In this document: one piece after another, positions 35,409 to 43,157 of the stretch | Layout of the letters: each line of letters starts with the position of its first letter | How positions within the stretch are numbered: the stretch's first letter is position 1 | DNA from: Terriglobia bacterium | Lineage (GTDB): Bacteria; Acidobacteriota; Terriglobia; Terriglobales; Acidobacteriaceae | Direction: 5' to 3' | Assembly: GCA_020073105.1 (NCBI GenBank) | Contig: JAIQFW010000044.1 | Span: 1-61,242 of the forward strand | Length of the DNA stretch: 61,242 bases | Notes under the pieces: generated by a model | The model's input: only the letters and a program-made list of their open reading frames with translations | What the model was told of the DNA's origin: nothing | The model's database searches: none | Position numbers and translations under genes: made by a program

Positions 35409-35514
35409 TCTCGCGCTGCATCTCGTGGTCCAGTTTTGCGGCCCGGCGATCCAGAAGCCACAGTATGAATTCAATCCCGCCGAGGGTGACGATGATTGCG
35501 ATGGTTTCCCACAT
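35344..35514 (-). CDS. Small membrane protein overlapping USP remnant
   Basis: From the ATG at 35514 a 56-residue product is predicted: a membrane helix (TIAIIVTLGGIEFILWLL) followed by a charged helix (DRRAAKLDHEMQREMRDES). The C-terminal part is read out of frame from the USP remnant, so the present ending was acquired when that copy was deleted. The ribosome-binding site is weak. It might instead be an arrested gene. Confidence 0.5.
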   Translation of the reverse strand: MWETIAIIVTLGGIEFILWLLDRRAAKLDHEMQREMRDESAGGETADRTREHSVCN

Positions 35515-35533
35515 ACCTGTCCAAGACCTCACA

Positions 35534-35836
35534 TCAACAGAGCGATACATCGACCCAGTGCTGCTTGATTGTTTGTCCACCTGTTTGTCTGGCTTGTCCG
35601 CTCCGCAGAATTTCGGCCATACAAGAGCCTGCCACCTCGGGGCTTAGGATTCCGCTCGCGACAGCGCCCTCGAGCAAATCCATTGAGTCTTTTCCGTTCT
35701 CAACCAGGAGGCTCTGCGCGAGCAAACGGAGGCGGGGATCAGGGGATTCTAAGGCTTCTACCAGCTCCCAACCTGCTTCCGGATCGGCGGTCTTCCGCCA
35801 TACAATTCCACACGCGAGCATGTAGTTGGCATCCAT
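35534..35836 (-). CDS. HEAT-like helical protein
   Basis: The 100-residue product starts at 35836 behind GGAGG. It is helical, with segments such as GWELVEALESPDPRLRLLAQ and VENGKDSMDLLEGAVASG that resemble HEAT repeats. Cys residues (LACGIVW, AGSCMAEIL) are present. The longer frame to 35932 would add a hydrophobic segment but has no ribosome-binding site. Function unknown; it is in the minus-strand stress array. Confidence 0.65.
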   Translation of the reverse strand: MDANYMLACGIVWRKTADPEAGWELVEALESPDPRLRLLAQSLLVENGKDSMDLLEGAVASGILSPEVAGSCMAEILRSGQARQTGGQTIKQHWVDVSLC

Positions 35837-35907
35837 GGCTAAACCTCCAATACGGCCCGTCTGGACTACGGGTTGCGCGTGACGCACTGGTCCAGACCAG
35901 GCAATCA

Positions 35908-36054
35908 CTACTCCAAGAACCAAACTCCCCAAAAGAGTCCCCCAAACAAGAGCGCCGAGAGCCCTGCTACAGCCAGGTAGCGGACGACCCGCTCGGCGTA
36001 TGTAGGGCTCCTGCCCTGAGTGCTTTCGATTTGTTCGTCCAACGTGTCGAACAT
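35908..36054 (-). CDS. 48-residue single-span membrane protein
   Basis: Starting at 36054 behind GGAGAAG, this tiny protein has a polar N-terminus (MFDTLDEQIESTQG) and a C-terminal membrane helix (YLAVAGLSALLFGGLFWGVWF). It follows the HPF/receiver gene by 64 bases on the same strand. No family known to me; small hydrophobic proteins recur three times in this cluster. Confidence 0.65.
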   Translation of the reverse strand: MFDTLDEQIESTQGRSPTYAERVVRYLAVAGLSALLFGGLFWGVWFLE

Positions 36055-36118
36055 ACCTGCTTCTCCATCACGCTCGTTAGAATCACCGTTTAGCTGACCG
36101 GGAGACTCATCCTCCGAT

Positions 36119-36907
36119 TCAGGCGACCAGCGAGGTCGTCTTGTCACAAGCGAGACGCTCGCTGACAACCTCGACGATATGCCGATAGGCGTACTTACAG
36201 ACGATGTCACGGGCTCCCAAGGCTTGGAAACCGGTGAAATCCGTAATCTCCGGTGCGCTCGGCTGCATGACAATGCAGGGCATTTGTGCGCCTCTCTTAC
36301 GCAATGCCTTCAGCAAATCCTCGCAATCCGCATCCGGCAAGTATTCGTTTACCAGCACGAGATCGAAGACCTGCGAATTCACTAGCCTTAGCGCGTCCCT
36401 AGCGGTCCAGACGGTCGTTGTGTCAAATCCCGCGTCCTCCAGCATTCTCTCCAGAGCGATCAGGACCTCCTCGTTGCAATCAGCTACTAGAACTTTCTTT
36501 CGTGGCGTTTTCATAGTCTTCTCTCTGCCGCTGCTCGCTGGGCCAGAACGGCAACTCTCCTGCTCCTGACTGAGCAATCGAGAAATCTTCATGTACTTGC
36601 CGCCACCCTTGTGTCGCTCAAGCCGGCGGCCAATGCACACTCCGGCCTTGTCGGCCACACGGGCGATTGCCGCGTAGATGCTTGAATCCCGGTCCTCGAT
36701 TACGATCACCGTCGATGACACCAAAACAACGGTCACTCGGCAGTGTTTATCAACCCCACCCCTAGGACCGTTCAGGTCCCCAAGGCTCACCCGTACTCTT
36801 CTGATCCGTCTGGCGAAGCGTTCCAGTGCGAAACAGAGCCGCCGCTCAATGTGGCCGCGCAATTGTTTGGTGATGCGGATGTCCTTTCCGTAAATCTCGA
36901 ATTCCAT
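36119..36907 (-). CDS. HPF-like ribosome hibernation domain fused to a pseudo-receiver
   Basis: This is a 262-residue two-domain protein. Residues 1-100 resemble the HPF/RaiA fold (MEFEIYGKDIRITKQLRGHI, RRIRRVRVSLGDLNG), which binds the 30S subunit in resting cells. After a ~30-residue linker, residues 136-258 are a receiver domain: Asp143 in VLVADCNEE, but the phosphorylation site is Asn187 in DLVLVNEYLP, while Lys238 is retained. It therefore cannot be phosphorylated in the usual way. An internal ATG at 36514 with an AGAGAAG-like site could also make the receiver alone. It starts 8 bases after the M48 protease stop and has an AGGGGG site. Confidence 0.82.
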   Translation of the reverse strand: MEFEIYGKDIRITKQLRGHIERRLCFALERFARRIRRVRVSLGDLNGPRGGVDKHCRVTVVLVSSTVIVIEDRDSSIYAAIARVADKAGVCIGRRLERHKGGGKYMKISRLLSQEQESCRSGPASSGREKTMKTPRKKVLVADCNEEVLIALERMLEDAGFDTTTVWTARDALRLVNSQVFDLVLVNEYLPDADCEDLLKALRKRGAQMPCIVMQPSAPEITDFTGFQALGARDIVCKYAYRHIVEVVSERLACDKTTSLVA

Positions 36908-36915
36908 TTCACCCC

Positions 36916-37965
36916 CTAGTCAGGCTTGTTCTCGCGACGTTTGAGTGTTGGCCGATCATCTTCAGTATTCGAATCGTCTGTGGTCTTCGGGACCCGCCGC
37001 AAAGTAGGTTTGTCGTCTTTTTTCTCATCCGTAACTCGATGCCTGTTCTCAAGGGCGGCAAGGCGAGTCCTCGCTTCGTCAAACTCGGATCTGGTGACAA
37101 CGTATTGGGGGGAGGGCGGGAGTTTGCTCTCGATTTGCTTCTGTGTCTTCGCGATCCGACTGTCGATTGGGGGATGGGAAGCAAATACTTTCGACAACGT
37201 GCCCGGTTTTTGTTTCTCTTTCGCCTGGATCTTTTCAAAAAAGGTCATAAACGACTGTGGGTCGTAGCCCGTCTTGTACATGTATTGCAGCCCGAGGTAA
37301 TCCGCCTCCTCTTCGAATCCGCGAGAGAATTTCATGAAGCTCATGGGCACGCCGATACCGACAACCGACCGAACTGCGTAACCCACGCCGCCACCCACAA
37401 AAATCAAGGGAATCGACGCGATATTCGCCAAGTTGGCCCGGGTCATTTGCCGCACGGCATGCCGGGCAGCTACATGCGCGACCTCGTGCGCCATGACTCC
37501 GGCCAGTTCAGCCTCCTCATCGGCGGCCAGGAGCAGCCCGGAATTCACGTAGAAGAATCCACCCGGCAGTGCGAAGGCGTTCACTTCACTGGCGTCAATC
37601 ACCTTGATCGTAAAGGGCACTTGTGCATCGGAGTTTCGTACGATGTTCTGTCCGATCCGATTGACGTACTCGGTGATGACGGGGTCCTGAACCAGCCTCA
37701 CGGTGCTGTCGATCATCTGGGCGTATTCCTTGCCTACCCGGATCTCTGTTTCCAGCGAGTACCAGTTCCCCAGCCCACGGCCGCCGATATCGCGGTTGCC
37801 GATGGCATCGATGTCATCCTTGCCGCCTTCCTTCACCTTGGGCTGCTGTGCGGGGCGCTGCGACTGATCGGTCCGAAGATCGCCCTCGCCATACGCTGGT
37901 ACCGCGTGCGTGAAACACAGGAGGAGCGTTAACGTGGCTGCTAAAGTTGTAGCGCCGTGTCTCAT
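36916..37965 (-). CDS. Exported M48 family metalloprotease
   Basis: The 349-residue protein has a signal peptide (ATTLAATLTLLLCFTHAVPAYG), an M48 catalytic domain with the zinc site HEVAHVAARH, and the third ligand region EEEADYLGLQYM. It resembles BepA-type periplasmic proteases that check outer-membrane protein assembly, but lacks their TPR tail; instead it ends in a Lys/Asp-rich low-complexity segment with two PTLRR/PTLKR motifs. The ribosome-binding site is GGAGGTG. It is the first gene of the minus-strand stress array and divergent from the NhaR-like gene. Confidence 0.9.
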   Translation of the reverse strand: MRHGATTLAATLTLLLCFTHAVPAYGEGDLRTDQSQRPAQQPKVKEGGKDDIDAIGNRDIGGRGLGNWYSLETEIRVGKEYAQMIDSTVRLVQDPVITEYVNRIGQNIVRNSDAQVPFTIKVIDASEVNAFALPGGFFYVNSGLLLAADEEAELAGVMAHEVAHVAARHAVRQMTRANLANIASIPLIFVGGGVGYAVRSVVGIGVPMSFMKFSRGFEEEADYLGLQYMYKTGYDPQSFMTFFEKIQAKEKQKPGTLSKVFASHPPIDSRIAKTQKQIESKLPPSPQYVVTRSEFDEARTRLAALENRHRVTDEKKDDKPTLRRVPKTTDDSNTEDDRPTLKRRENKPD

Positions 37966-38027
37966 CGCACACCTCCCTCAATCTTTGAGGGTCAACTCCA
38001 TTCATAAGCGCAGGAACGTGCAGTAGA

Positions 38028-38041
38028 AAAGTAGAAAGTTT
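38028..38041 (+). repeat. 14-bp inverted repeat, left arm, upstream of nhaR-like gene
   Basis: The sequence aaagtagaaagttt lies in the divergent promoter region between the M48 gene and the NhaR-like gene. Its exact reverse complement is at 39165-39178, after the regulator gene. It may be a regulator binding site present at two places. Confidence 0.55.
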
Positions 38042-38081
38042 AAGATAGATACGTAACTTTTACGAAAGTGTGGGCTTCTGT

Positions 38082-39008
38082 ATGGAATGGCTCAACTATC
38101 ATCACTTGCTCTACTTCTGGACGGTGGCCCGGACTGGCAGCATCTCCGCAGCAAGTAAAGAGCTCCGGCTTGCGTCTCCGACGATCAGCAATCAGATTCA
38201 CAAGCTGGAAGACAGCCTGGGCGAAGAGCTACTGCGCCGCTCCGGCCGCAAGTTGGTCCTCACCGATATGGGACGGATCGCGATGCGCTACGCGGATGAG
38301 ATCTTTTCCCTGGGGCAGGAATTCACCAGCACGATGAAAGAACGACCCACTGGCCGGCCGTTGAGATTCTGTGTCGGGATCGCCGATGTATTGCCGAAGG
38401 TCATCGCGTTTCGATTGATCGAGCCTGCGTTGCGGTTGCGTACTCCAATTCATTTGATCTGCCGCGAGGGCAGGCCGGATCATTTGTTGGCCGATCTGGC
38501 TGTTCATGACGTTGACGTAGTTCTTTCCGACACTCCAGCCAGTCCTGCCGCCAATATTCGAGCATTCAATCACCTGTTGGGCGAATGCGGAGTCAGTTTT
38601 GTCGCTCCCAAGAAACTGGCATTCCTCAAGAAGGGGTTTCCCCGCTCACTCGACGGCGCGCCTTTCCTGCTTCCCTTGGACAACACTGCTTTGCGGCGCG
38701 ATTTGGACGAATGGTGTCATTCCCAAAAGCTCAGGCCTGTGGTTATGGGTGAGTTTGCCGACCTCGCCCTGCTCAGAATCTTTGCAGAAGAAGGGTTTGG
38801 AGTGTTCGCAGTGCCAAGTGTAATGGAAGATCAGATGCGGCAGTACGGCTTCTATAAGATCGGGGCGACAACCAAGATTACTGTACGCATCTATGCAATT
38901 TCCGTGGAGCGGCAAGTACGCCACCCTGCGGTAGTTGCCGTTTGCGAGACCGCACGGAACGGGTTATTTCGCACGAGTAATCGGCAGCCAATAGAAGCGA
39001 AGGGCTAG
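38082..39008 (+). CDS. nhaR: LysR-family regulator, NhaR-like
   Basis: The 308-residue protein begins MEWLNYHHLLYFWTVART, the hallmark of NhaR-type LysR regulators, with a helix-turn-helix (GSISAASKELRLASPTISNQ) in the first 60 residues and a periplasmic-binding-like effector domain. NhaR activates the sodium/proton antiporter gene nhaA in E. coli in response to sodium. No antiporter gene is seen nearby; the divergent neighbours are stress genes. The start at 38082 is chosen by family length; a GTG at 38070 in frame is possible. Confidence 0.8.
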   Translation: MEWLNYHHLLYFWTVARTGSISAASKELRLASPTISNQIHKLEDSLGEELLRRSGRKLVLTDMGRIAMRYADEIFSLGQEFTSTMKERPTGRPLRFCVGIADVLPKVIAFRLIEPALRLRTPIHLICREGRPDHLLADLAVHDVDVVLSDTPASPAANIRAFNHLLGECGVSFVAPKKLAFLKKGFPRSLDGAPFLLPLDNTALRRDLDEWCHSQKLRPVVMGEFADLALLRIFAEEGFGVFAVPSVMEDQMRQYGFYKIGATTKITVRIYAISVERQVRHPAVVAVCETARNGLFRTSNRQPIEAKG

Positions 39009-39164
39009 ATCGCCTGTGCGTACGTTGGGTCTGCGCTGGTCGCGGCGCAGAACCCATCGAGAGACAACGCCGGGACCCCTTTTCCGAATATGTCCTGTGA
39101 CCCGATCTTCTGACTAGGCTGGCTGCGACTCGTGATGCTTTCACAAAAGCTAACGAGTCGCGTC

Positions 39165-39178
39165 AAACTTTCTACTTT
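39165..39178 (-). repeat. 14-bp inverted repeat, right arm, downstream of nhaR-like gene
   Basis: The sequence aaactttctacttt is the exact reverse complement of 38028-38041. It lies about 85 bases before the next possible plus-strand gene (39264). An operator for that gene, or the inverted end of a small mobilised segment carrying the regulator, are both possible. Confidence 0.55.
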
Positions 39179-39263
39179 CCCCGTGCGTTCTTTTGGTTTA
39201 TCAACGAATCTGGTGCACGGAAATCGGGGGATACGTTTGTTCCTTTGACCGTCGGTCTGGATC

Positions 39264-39566
39264 ATGAATGCGGGTTGCAAAACGATTCTTTCTCTCGCGG
39301 CGGTAGCGCTGCTGCTCTGTATTCCCATGGCAGATGCAGCCGAGACTGATGACGTTCAAGCCCCCCCTGCCATCAATCTTGCCGCAGGGCGCGCAACGAT
39401 CTTCCCAAGTGCTCGTGGCATGGCACTGCCGCGGGTATTGTGCCACGGCACCATTGCGCTTGCCCCGTGCCCTGTCTCGTTTCACCAATTCGCCGAGCAT
39501 GTTGCCGATTTCGTTTTTGGCGACTGTCGATCTAACCTCCGATCCCTCTGCCTGCTTCGTTGTTAG
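39264..39566 (+). CDS. Possible small secreted protein
   Basis: The 100-residue frame has a convincing signal peptide (CKTILSLAAVALLLCIPMADA) followed by a short region with several Cys and His. No clear ribosome-binding site precedes it and its later half has Leu/Arg/Cys-rich composition like a shifted frame, so the gene may be frameshifted after about residue 50. No family recognised. Confidence 0.4.
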   Translation: MNAGCKTILSLAAVALLLCIPMADAAETDDVQAPPAINLAAGRATIFPSARGMALPRVLCHGTIALAPCPVSFHQFAEHVADFVFGDCRSNLRSLCLLRC

Positions 39567-39658
39567 CTTCCGCTCCCTCTAGATAGACCTGTCGGCCCCT
39601 TAAGAGAATTCTCGAATGGGGGAAATCAATGGAATTCGCCCGAAGGAGGGTTTGGCTT

Positions 39659-39880
39659 ATGTTGGACACAGGCAGACGCTGGCCGGAGCTCTATCGTGGG
39701 GCGCTCCTGGAATCAGACCGCGGCAGGTTACCTGCCAGGATTGACGAGGCACGTGAAGCAATTCGGTGCCGTGCCAGGGAGTTGTGGTATGCGGGTTCGC
39801 CGGAAACAAGGGAGCGACATGATCTAGATGCAGCACTCCATTTCTTAGGTTTGCTCCGGATGGTGGGCGAAGGAAAGTAA
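39659..39880 (+). CDS. Small conserved hypothetical protein
   Basis: The product is 73 residues from the ATG at 39659, which has a near-perfect AAGGAGGG eight bases upstream; an in-frame ATG at 39629 is less well placed. It is helical and rich in Arg and Glu (RRWPELYRGALLESDRG, RIDEAREAIRCRARELW). No domain recognised. Confidence 0.65.
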   Translation: MLDTGRRWPELYRGALLESDRGRLPARIDEAREAIRCRARELWYAGSPETRERHDLDAALHFLGLLRMVGEGK

Positions 39881-40122
39881 TGAGGAGAGAACAATCGGAG
39901 TGCTACCTCAACGCTGATGAGGTCGGACGGAAGGACCCCCGTGCGTAAACTTCAGGTCGCGATGAAGCTCGCATTCTGAGCATCGCGGAGACTCCGGTCC
40001 GGCGTTGGACAATCGTCCAACGCCTTTTCCTGCGCTTGAATCGCAACACTTAGCTCTGGGTGCACCTTTCTCCCCTGGACGGAGTGCTCACATTCCGAGA
40101 GGAATTGATCGGGGGCGGATGC

Positions 40123-41247
40123 CTATTCTTGCCGAGCTGGGAAGCTTCGTAGGGTGATGCGCACGATCTCGCCCCGCTGCCACAGACGCATGCGGGGTCC
40201 CCAGGTGCCGGTCCCGCGGCAGACAATGATCGGCTTGCCGTTCAGTTCATATTTCCCCGACAGGAGGGGATGGGTGAAACGAACCAGGTAACCGAAGGGC
40301 CAGATTTGCCCTTCGTGGGTGTGACTCGATAGCATCAGTCCCACTGTCGATTTGGCTGCTAGCTCTGCTTGCCAGGGCGTGTGGGAAACAAGTACGGTCG
40401 CGGCGCCTACAGGTCGGCCTGCCAGTGCACGTTCAACGAAGTTCCCGGTTTCGCCGTGGCGGCGCCGACTGGTGAGGTCATCAACCCCCGCCAGAATCAG
40501 ACCTGGGCGAACTTCCGCCCAGCGGTCGTGCAGAACATGAATCCCACTTTCCTCAAGCAGATTTGCACTGCCTTCAGCTCCGCCATGGAACTCGTGATTG
40601 CCAGTGACGCCCCAGACGCCCAACGGTGCAGAAAGCCACCGGAATGAAGGCAACAGTTCGTTCTCCGACGGATCGTCACCCTCGATGATGTCGCCGCCCA
40701 AGACGATGATGTCGGGTTTTTGAGCCTCAATCTGGTCGATCCGAGCTGCGAGCCAATTCCTCCCGAGTAGCGTTCCGAGATGGAAGTCCGAGGCGAGAAC
40801 CAGCACGGTTCCGTCGCTTCCGGCTGGCAAGCCGGCGAGTTGTACTTCGTAGCTCTGCACAACCGGCGCTCGCAGACCTTGTACGAGAGCAAATGCGGAG
40901 AGCACGCCACCAGCGACAAGGGCCCATCCCCGCAACGAGGGTGCGAACCGTGGCAACAAGAGACCGAATACGGTGACGATGTCGACGACCAACAAGGAAA
41001 CGAGCAGTAGGAACAGGACTCCTATCCAGTTCGCGCCGAGAGCTTCAAGGAATCGGGCTATAACCCCGGGAGCAAAATGACCCACAATCCGCGCAACGAT
41101 GTAGCTCATCCACAGAATGCATGACACTGCCCAGAGAACGCCTCGGGGGAGGTGTCGAGCGACAACGGGCACTGATGACGCCCGCCAGAGGACGTAAATG
41201 TGCATCCCGCTCCAAACAAAGAGAACGACGGCCAGGAACACTCTCAT
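40123..41247 (-). CDS. Membrane-anchored metallophosphoesterase
   Basis: This 374-residue protein has four N-terminal membrane helices (residues ~1-125) followed by a calcineurin-like phosphoesterase domain: DFHLG, GGDIIEGD, GNHEFHGG and SSHTHEGQ supply the dinuclear metal ligands. It resembles YkuE/YaeI-type enzymes that may cleave phospholipid or nucleotide phosphoesters at the membrane. It starts at 41247 within the stop of the upstream USP gene (ATGA overlap), so the two are translationally coupled. Substrate unknown. Confidence 0.87.
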   Translation of the reverse strand: MRVFLAVVLFVWSGMHIYVLWRASSVPVVARHLPRGVLWAVSCILWMSYIVARIVGHFAPGVIARFLEALGANWIGVLFLLLVSLLVVDIVTVFGLLLPRFAPSLRGWALVAGGVLSAFALVQGLRAPVVQSYEVQLAGLPAGSDGTVLVLASDFHLGTLLGRNWLAARIDQIEAQKPDIIVLGGDIIEGDDPSENELLPSFRWLSAPLGVWGVTGNHEFHGGAEGSANLLEESGIHVLHDRWAEVRPGLILAGVDDLTSRRRHGETGNFVERALAGRPVGAATVLVSHTPWQAELAAKSTVGLMLSSHTHEGQIWPFGYLVRFTHPLLSGKYELNGKPIIVCRGTGTWGPRMRLWQRGEIVRITLRSFPARQE

Positions 41248-41993
41248 TGCTCCCTGTCTCTTCCAGCTAATGGTCGGACTGTGAGAACCGGGCAACCCGC
41301 TCGGCATACAATCTTGTGTGCGACGGATCCGAAATGGCTGGCTAGTCGAGCAAACGCTCCGGCCCCACGTGCTCCAATGACGATCAGGTCCGATGCGGCA
41401 TCGTCAGCTACTCTTAAGATGATGTCCGCCGGCGGCCCCATTTCGACGAAGACTTCGGGTTCGGTCGCGAGATCGCCTACTTGGGGAACAAGTTTGCGCA
41501 AACCCACTCTGGCCATTTGCGCATCGAGGTAGGGCGATTCCGGAAGGCCTTCGAGCGCGTGCACCAAAGTTAAGCGAGAACGGTAGTTTCTCGAGAAAGC
41601 CAAAGCGTACGGTGCCGCAGCTAGGGACTCCGGAGAAAAATCGATTGCGTAGAGTATCCGGCGAAACTCAGTTCCTTCTGCAGGGTGGCTCCCCGGACCC
41701 ACGGTCAGAACCGGACATCGTGACTCACGCATGGCCTCTTTTGCCACGGACCCAAGGAGGAATTTTCTAATGCCCGTGCGCCCGATCGTGCCCATAACCA
41801 ACAAGTCTGTGGCATGTCGGCGCATGAAGTTGTTCAAGCCAATCCAAATGTCACCGTTGCCAACCAGCGCCTCACAGGGAAGATCACGCCACGGGGCAGA
41901 GTTCAGAACCGTGCTTAGTTTGAGCTTTGCAAGGCGACGTTGCGTGTCGCGAGTTTGGCCCTTCCACCGGCGCAATTGCTGCGATCTGCGCAT
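41244..41993 (-). CDS. Universal stress protein, N-terminally truncated
   Basis: The 249-residue frame holds the end of one USP domain (CEALVGNGDIW, LLVMGTIGRTGIRKFLLGS, a good ATP-binding motif) and a full second one (FRRILYAIDFSPESL to CPVLTVRPL). The first strand and helix of domain one are missing, and the start at 41993 is not preceded by a ribosome-binding site, so about 60-70 codons appear to be lost. It may be a pseudogene or may start further in. It overlaps the metallophosphoesterase start by four bases. Confidence 0.75.
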   Translation of the reverse strand: MRRSQQLRRWKGQTRDTQRRLAKLKLSTVLNSAPWRDLPCEALVGNGDIWIGLNNFMRRHATDLLVMGTIGRTGIRKFLLGSVAKEAMRESRCPVLTVGPGSHPAEGTEFRRILYAIDFSPESLAAAPYALAFSRNYRSRLTLVHALEGLPESPYLDAQMARVGLRKLVPQVGDLATEPEVFVEMGPPADIILRVADDAASDLIVIGARGAGAFARLASHFGSVAHKIVCRAGCPVLTVRPLAGRDREQ

Positions 41994-42174
41994 CCGCCTG
42001 GCTGATCAGCCCGCCTAGGTCACGGCACTAAGCGGCAATCCCAGCGCCCCCGGTCAGCCGATGTTACCGGAGTCTCGTCGCGGAAACTCGCGCCCACAGA
42101 CTGTCCAAATGGCCAAGTCTCCAACGTCATTGTAGTGACGGTACAGAACGGCCGTCCGCAAAGGAGGCCCCGAA

Positions 42175-42660
42175 GTGAACCACAACACTGCGAAAGTAAG
42201 CTACCTGGCCATCGTCCTGGCATGTGTTGCAGCGATTTTGGTCAGCTCGATCTGGTACAGTCCTTTCGTGTTCGGCAAGCAATGGATGGAGCTGCGCAGT
42301 GCGCAGCCGCCCGGCAGTGCCGATACGGCAATGCCGGCGTGGAAAATACCCGTCGATCTGGTTCGGGAGCTTGTCGTCGTTTATGTGCTTGCTCGTTTTG
42401 TCACTGGCTTGCGGATCGTCGACTGGAAGGGTGCCGTGAGTCTCGGATTGTGGGTATGGCTTGGTTTTCCCGTACAGATGCTGGTGGGCTCCAGTCTGTG
42501 GGATAACAAGCCATGGACACTCAGCCTGATCCATGCCGGGGACTGGCTCATGAAAATGCTGCTCATGTCGCTGGTTCTCAGCCAGTGGCCTCGTGTTTCC
42601 AAGTCACTGGCCTTTCGAAAGTCGTCCCATGGGCGGAACGATACCGGATCAAACTCATAA
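42175..42660 (+). CDS. DUF1761 membrane protein
   Basis: This 161-residue protein starts with GTG behind AAAGGAGG and has four membrane helices, including AIVLACVAAILVSSIWYSPFVFG, typical of DUF1761. The function of the family is unknown. It is 14 bases upstream of the YCII-like gene, and in other genomes DUF1761 genes are frequently near DGPF-type proteins, so it may belong to the sigma-factor module that follows. Confidence 0.85.
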   Translation: MNHNTAKVSYLAIVLACVAAILVSSIWYSPFVFGKQWMELRSAQPPGSADTAMPAWKIPVDLVRELVVVYVLARFVTGLRIVDWKGAVSLGLWVWLGFPVQMLVGSSLWDNKPWTLSLIHAGDWLMKMLLMSLVLSQWPRVSKSLAFRKSSHGRNDTGSNS

Positions 42661-42674
42661 AGGAGGGTTCCCAA

Positions 42675-43019
42675 ATGCAATATCTTTTGCTGCTCTACGT
42701 GAATGAGGCCGGCTGGCCCAATTTGACGAAGACCGAGCAGGAGCAGGGGATGGCTGCCTACATGGCGTACACTGAGGCACTCACGAAGGCGGGCGTCCTC
42801 AAGCTCACGAATCGGCTGCAGCCAAGCTCGTCGGCCACCACTGTGCGCCTCGCGGACGGCAAGACGCAGGTGCTGGATGGACCCTATGCTGACTCGAAAG
42901 AGCAGCTGGGCGGTTACTACGTCATTGATGTGCCCGATCTGGATGCCGCCCTCTCCTGGGTAGCCCGGTGTCCGACTGTTGGTCACGGCGTGGTCGAGGT
43001 CCGCCCAGTGTGGGCGTAA
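42675..43019 (+). CDS. YCII-related DGPF-domain protein
   Basis: The 114-residue protein begins MQYLLLLYVNEAGW and has the DGPYADSKEQLGGYYVIDV block that defines the DGPF/YCII-like family. It has a strong GGAGGG site. DGPF proteins are the constant genetic partners of ECF42 sigma factors; their molecular job is not settled, though the sigma factor depends on the module. It is followed, 138 bases on, by such a sigma factor. Confidence 0.9.
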   Translation: MQYLLLLYVNEAGWPNLTKTEQEQGMAAYMAYTEALTKAGVLKLTNRLQPSSSATTVRLADGKTQVLDGPYADSKEQLGGYYVIDVPDLDAALSWVARCPTVGHGVVEVRPVWA

Positions 43020-43157
43020 CCGCCTGACACTCGCCTATTAGCCGGCGTCTGTGACAAATGGAGGTGCCCGCCCCCGGGCGTCGGATGGCGGTAGCACGCA
43101 ACGGAGCATGAGCATGACCTCCTGGAATCGGCCACGAGCGGAGTTGAGTCGGCATCC

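Noticed and set aside
39334-39582. Alternative frame overlapping the small secreted protein at 39264
   Set aside because: No signal peptide or ribosome-binding site; it could at most be the continuation after a frameshift.
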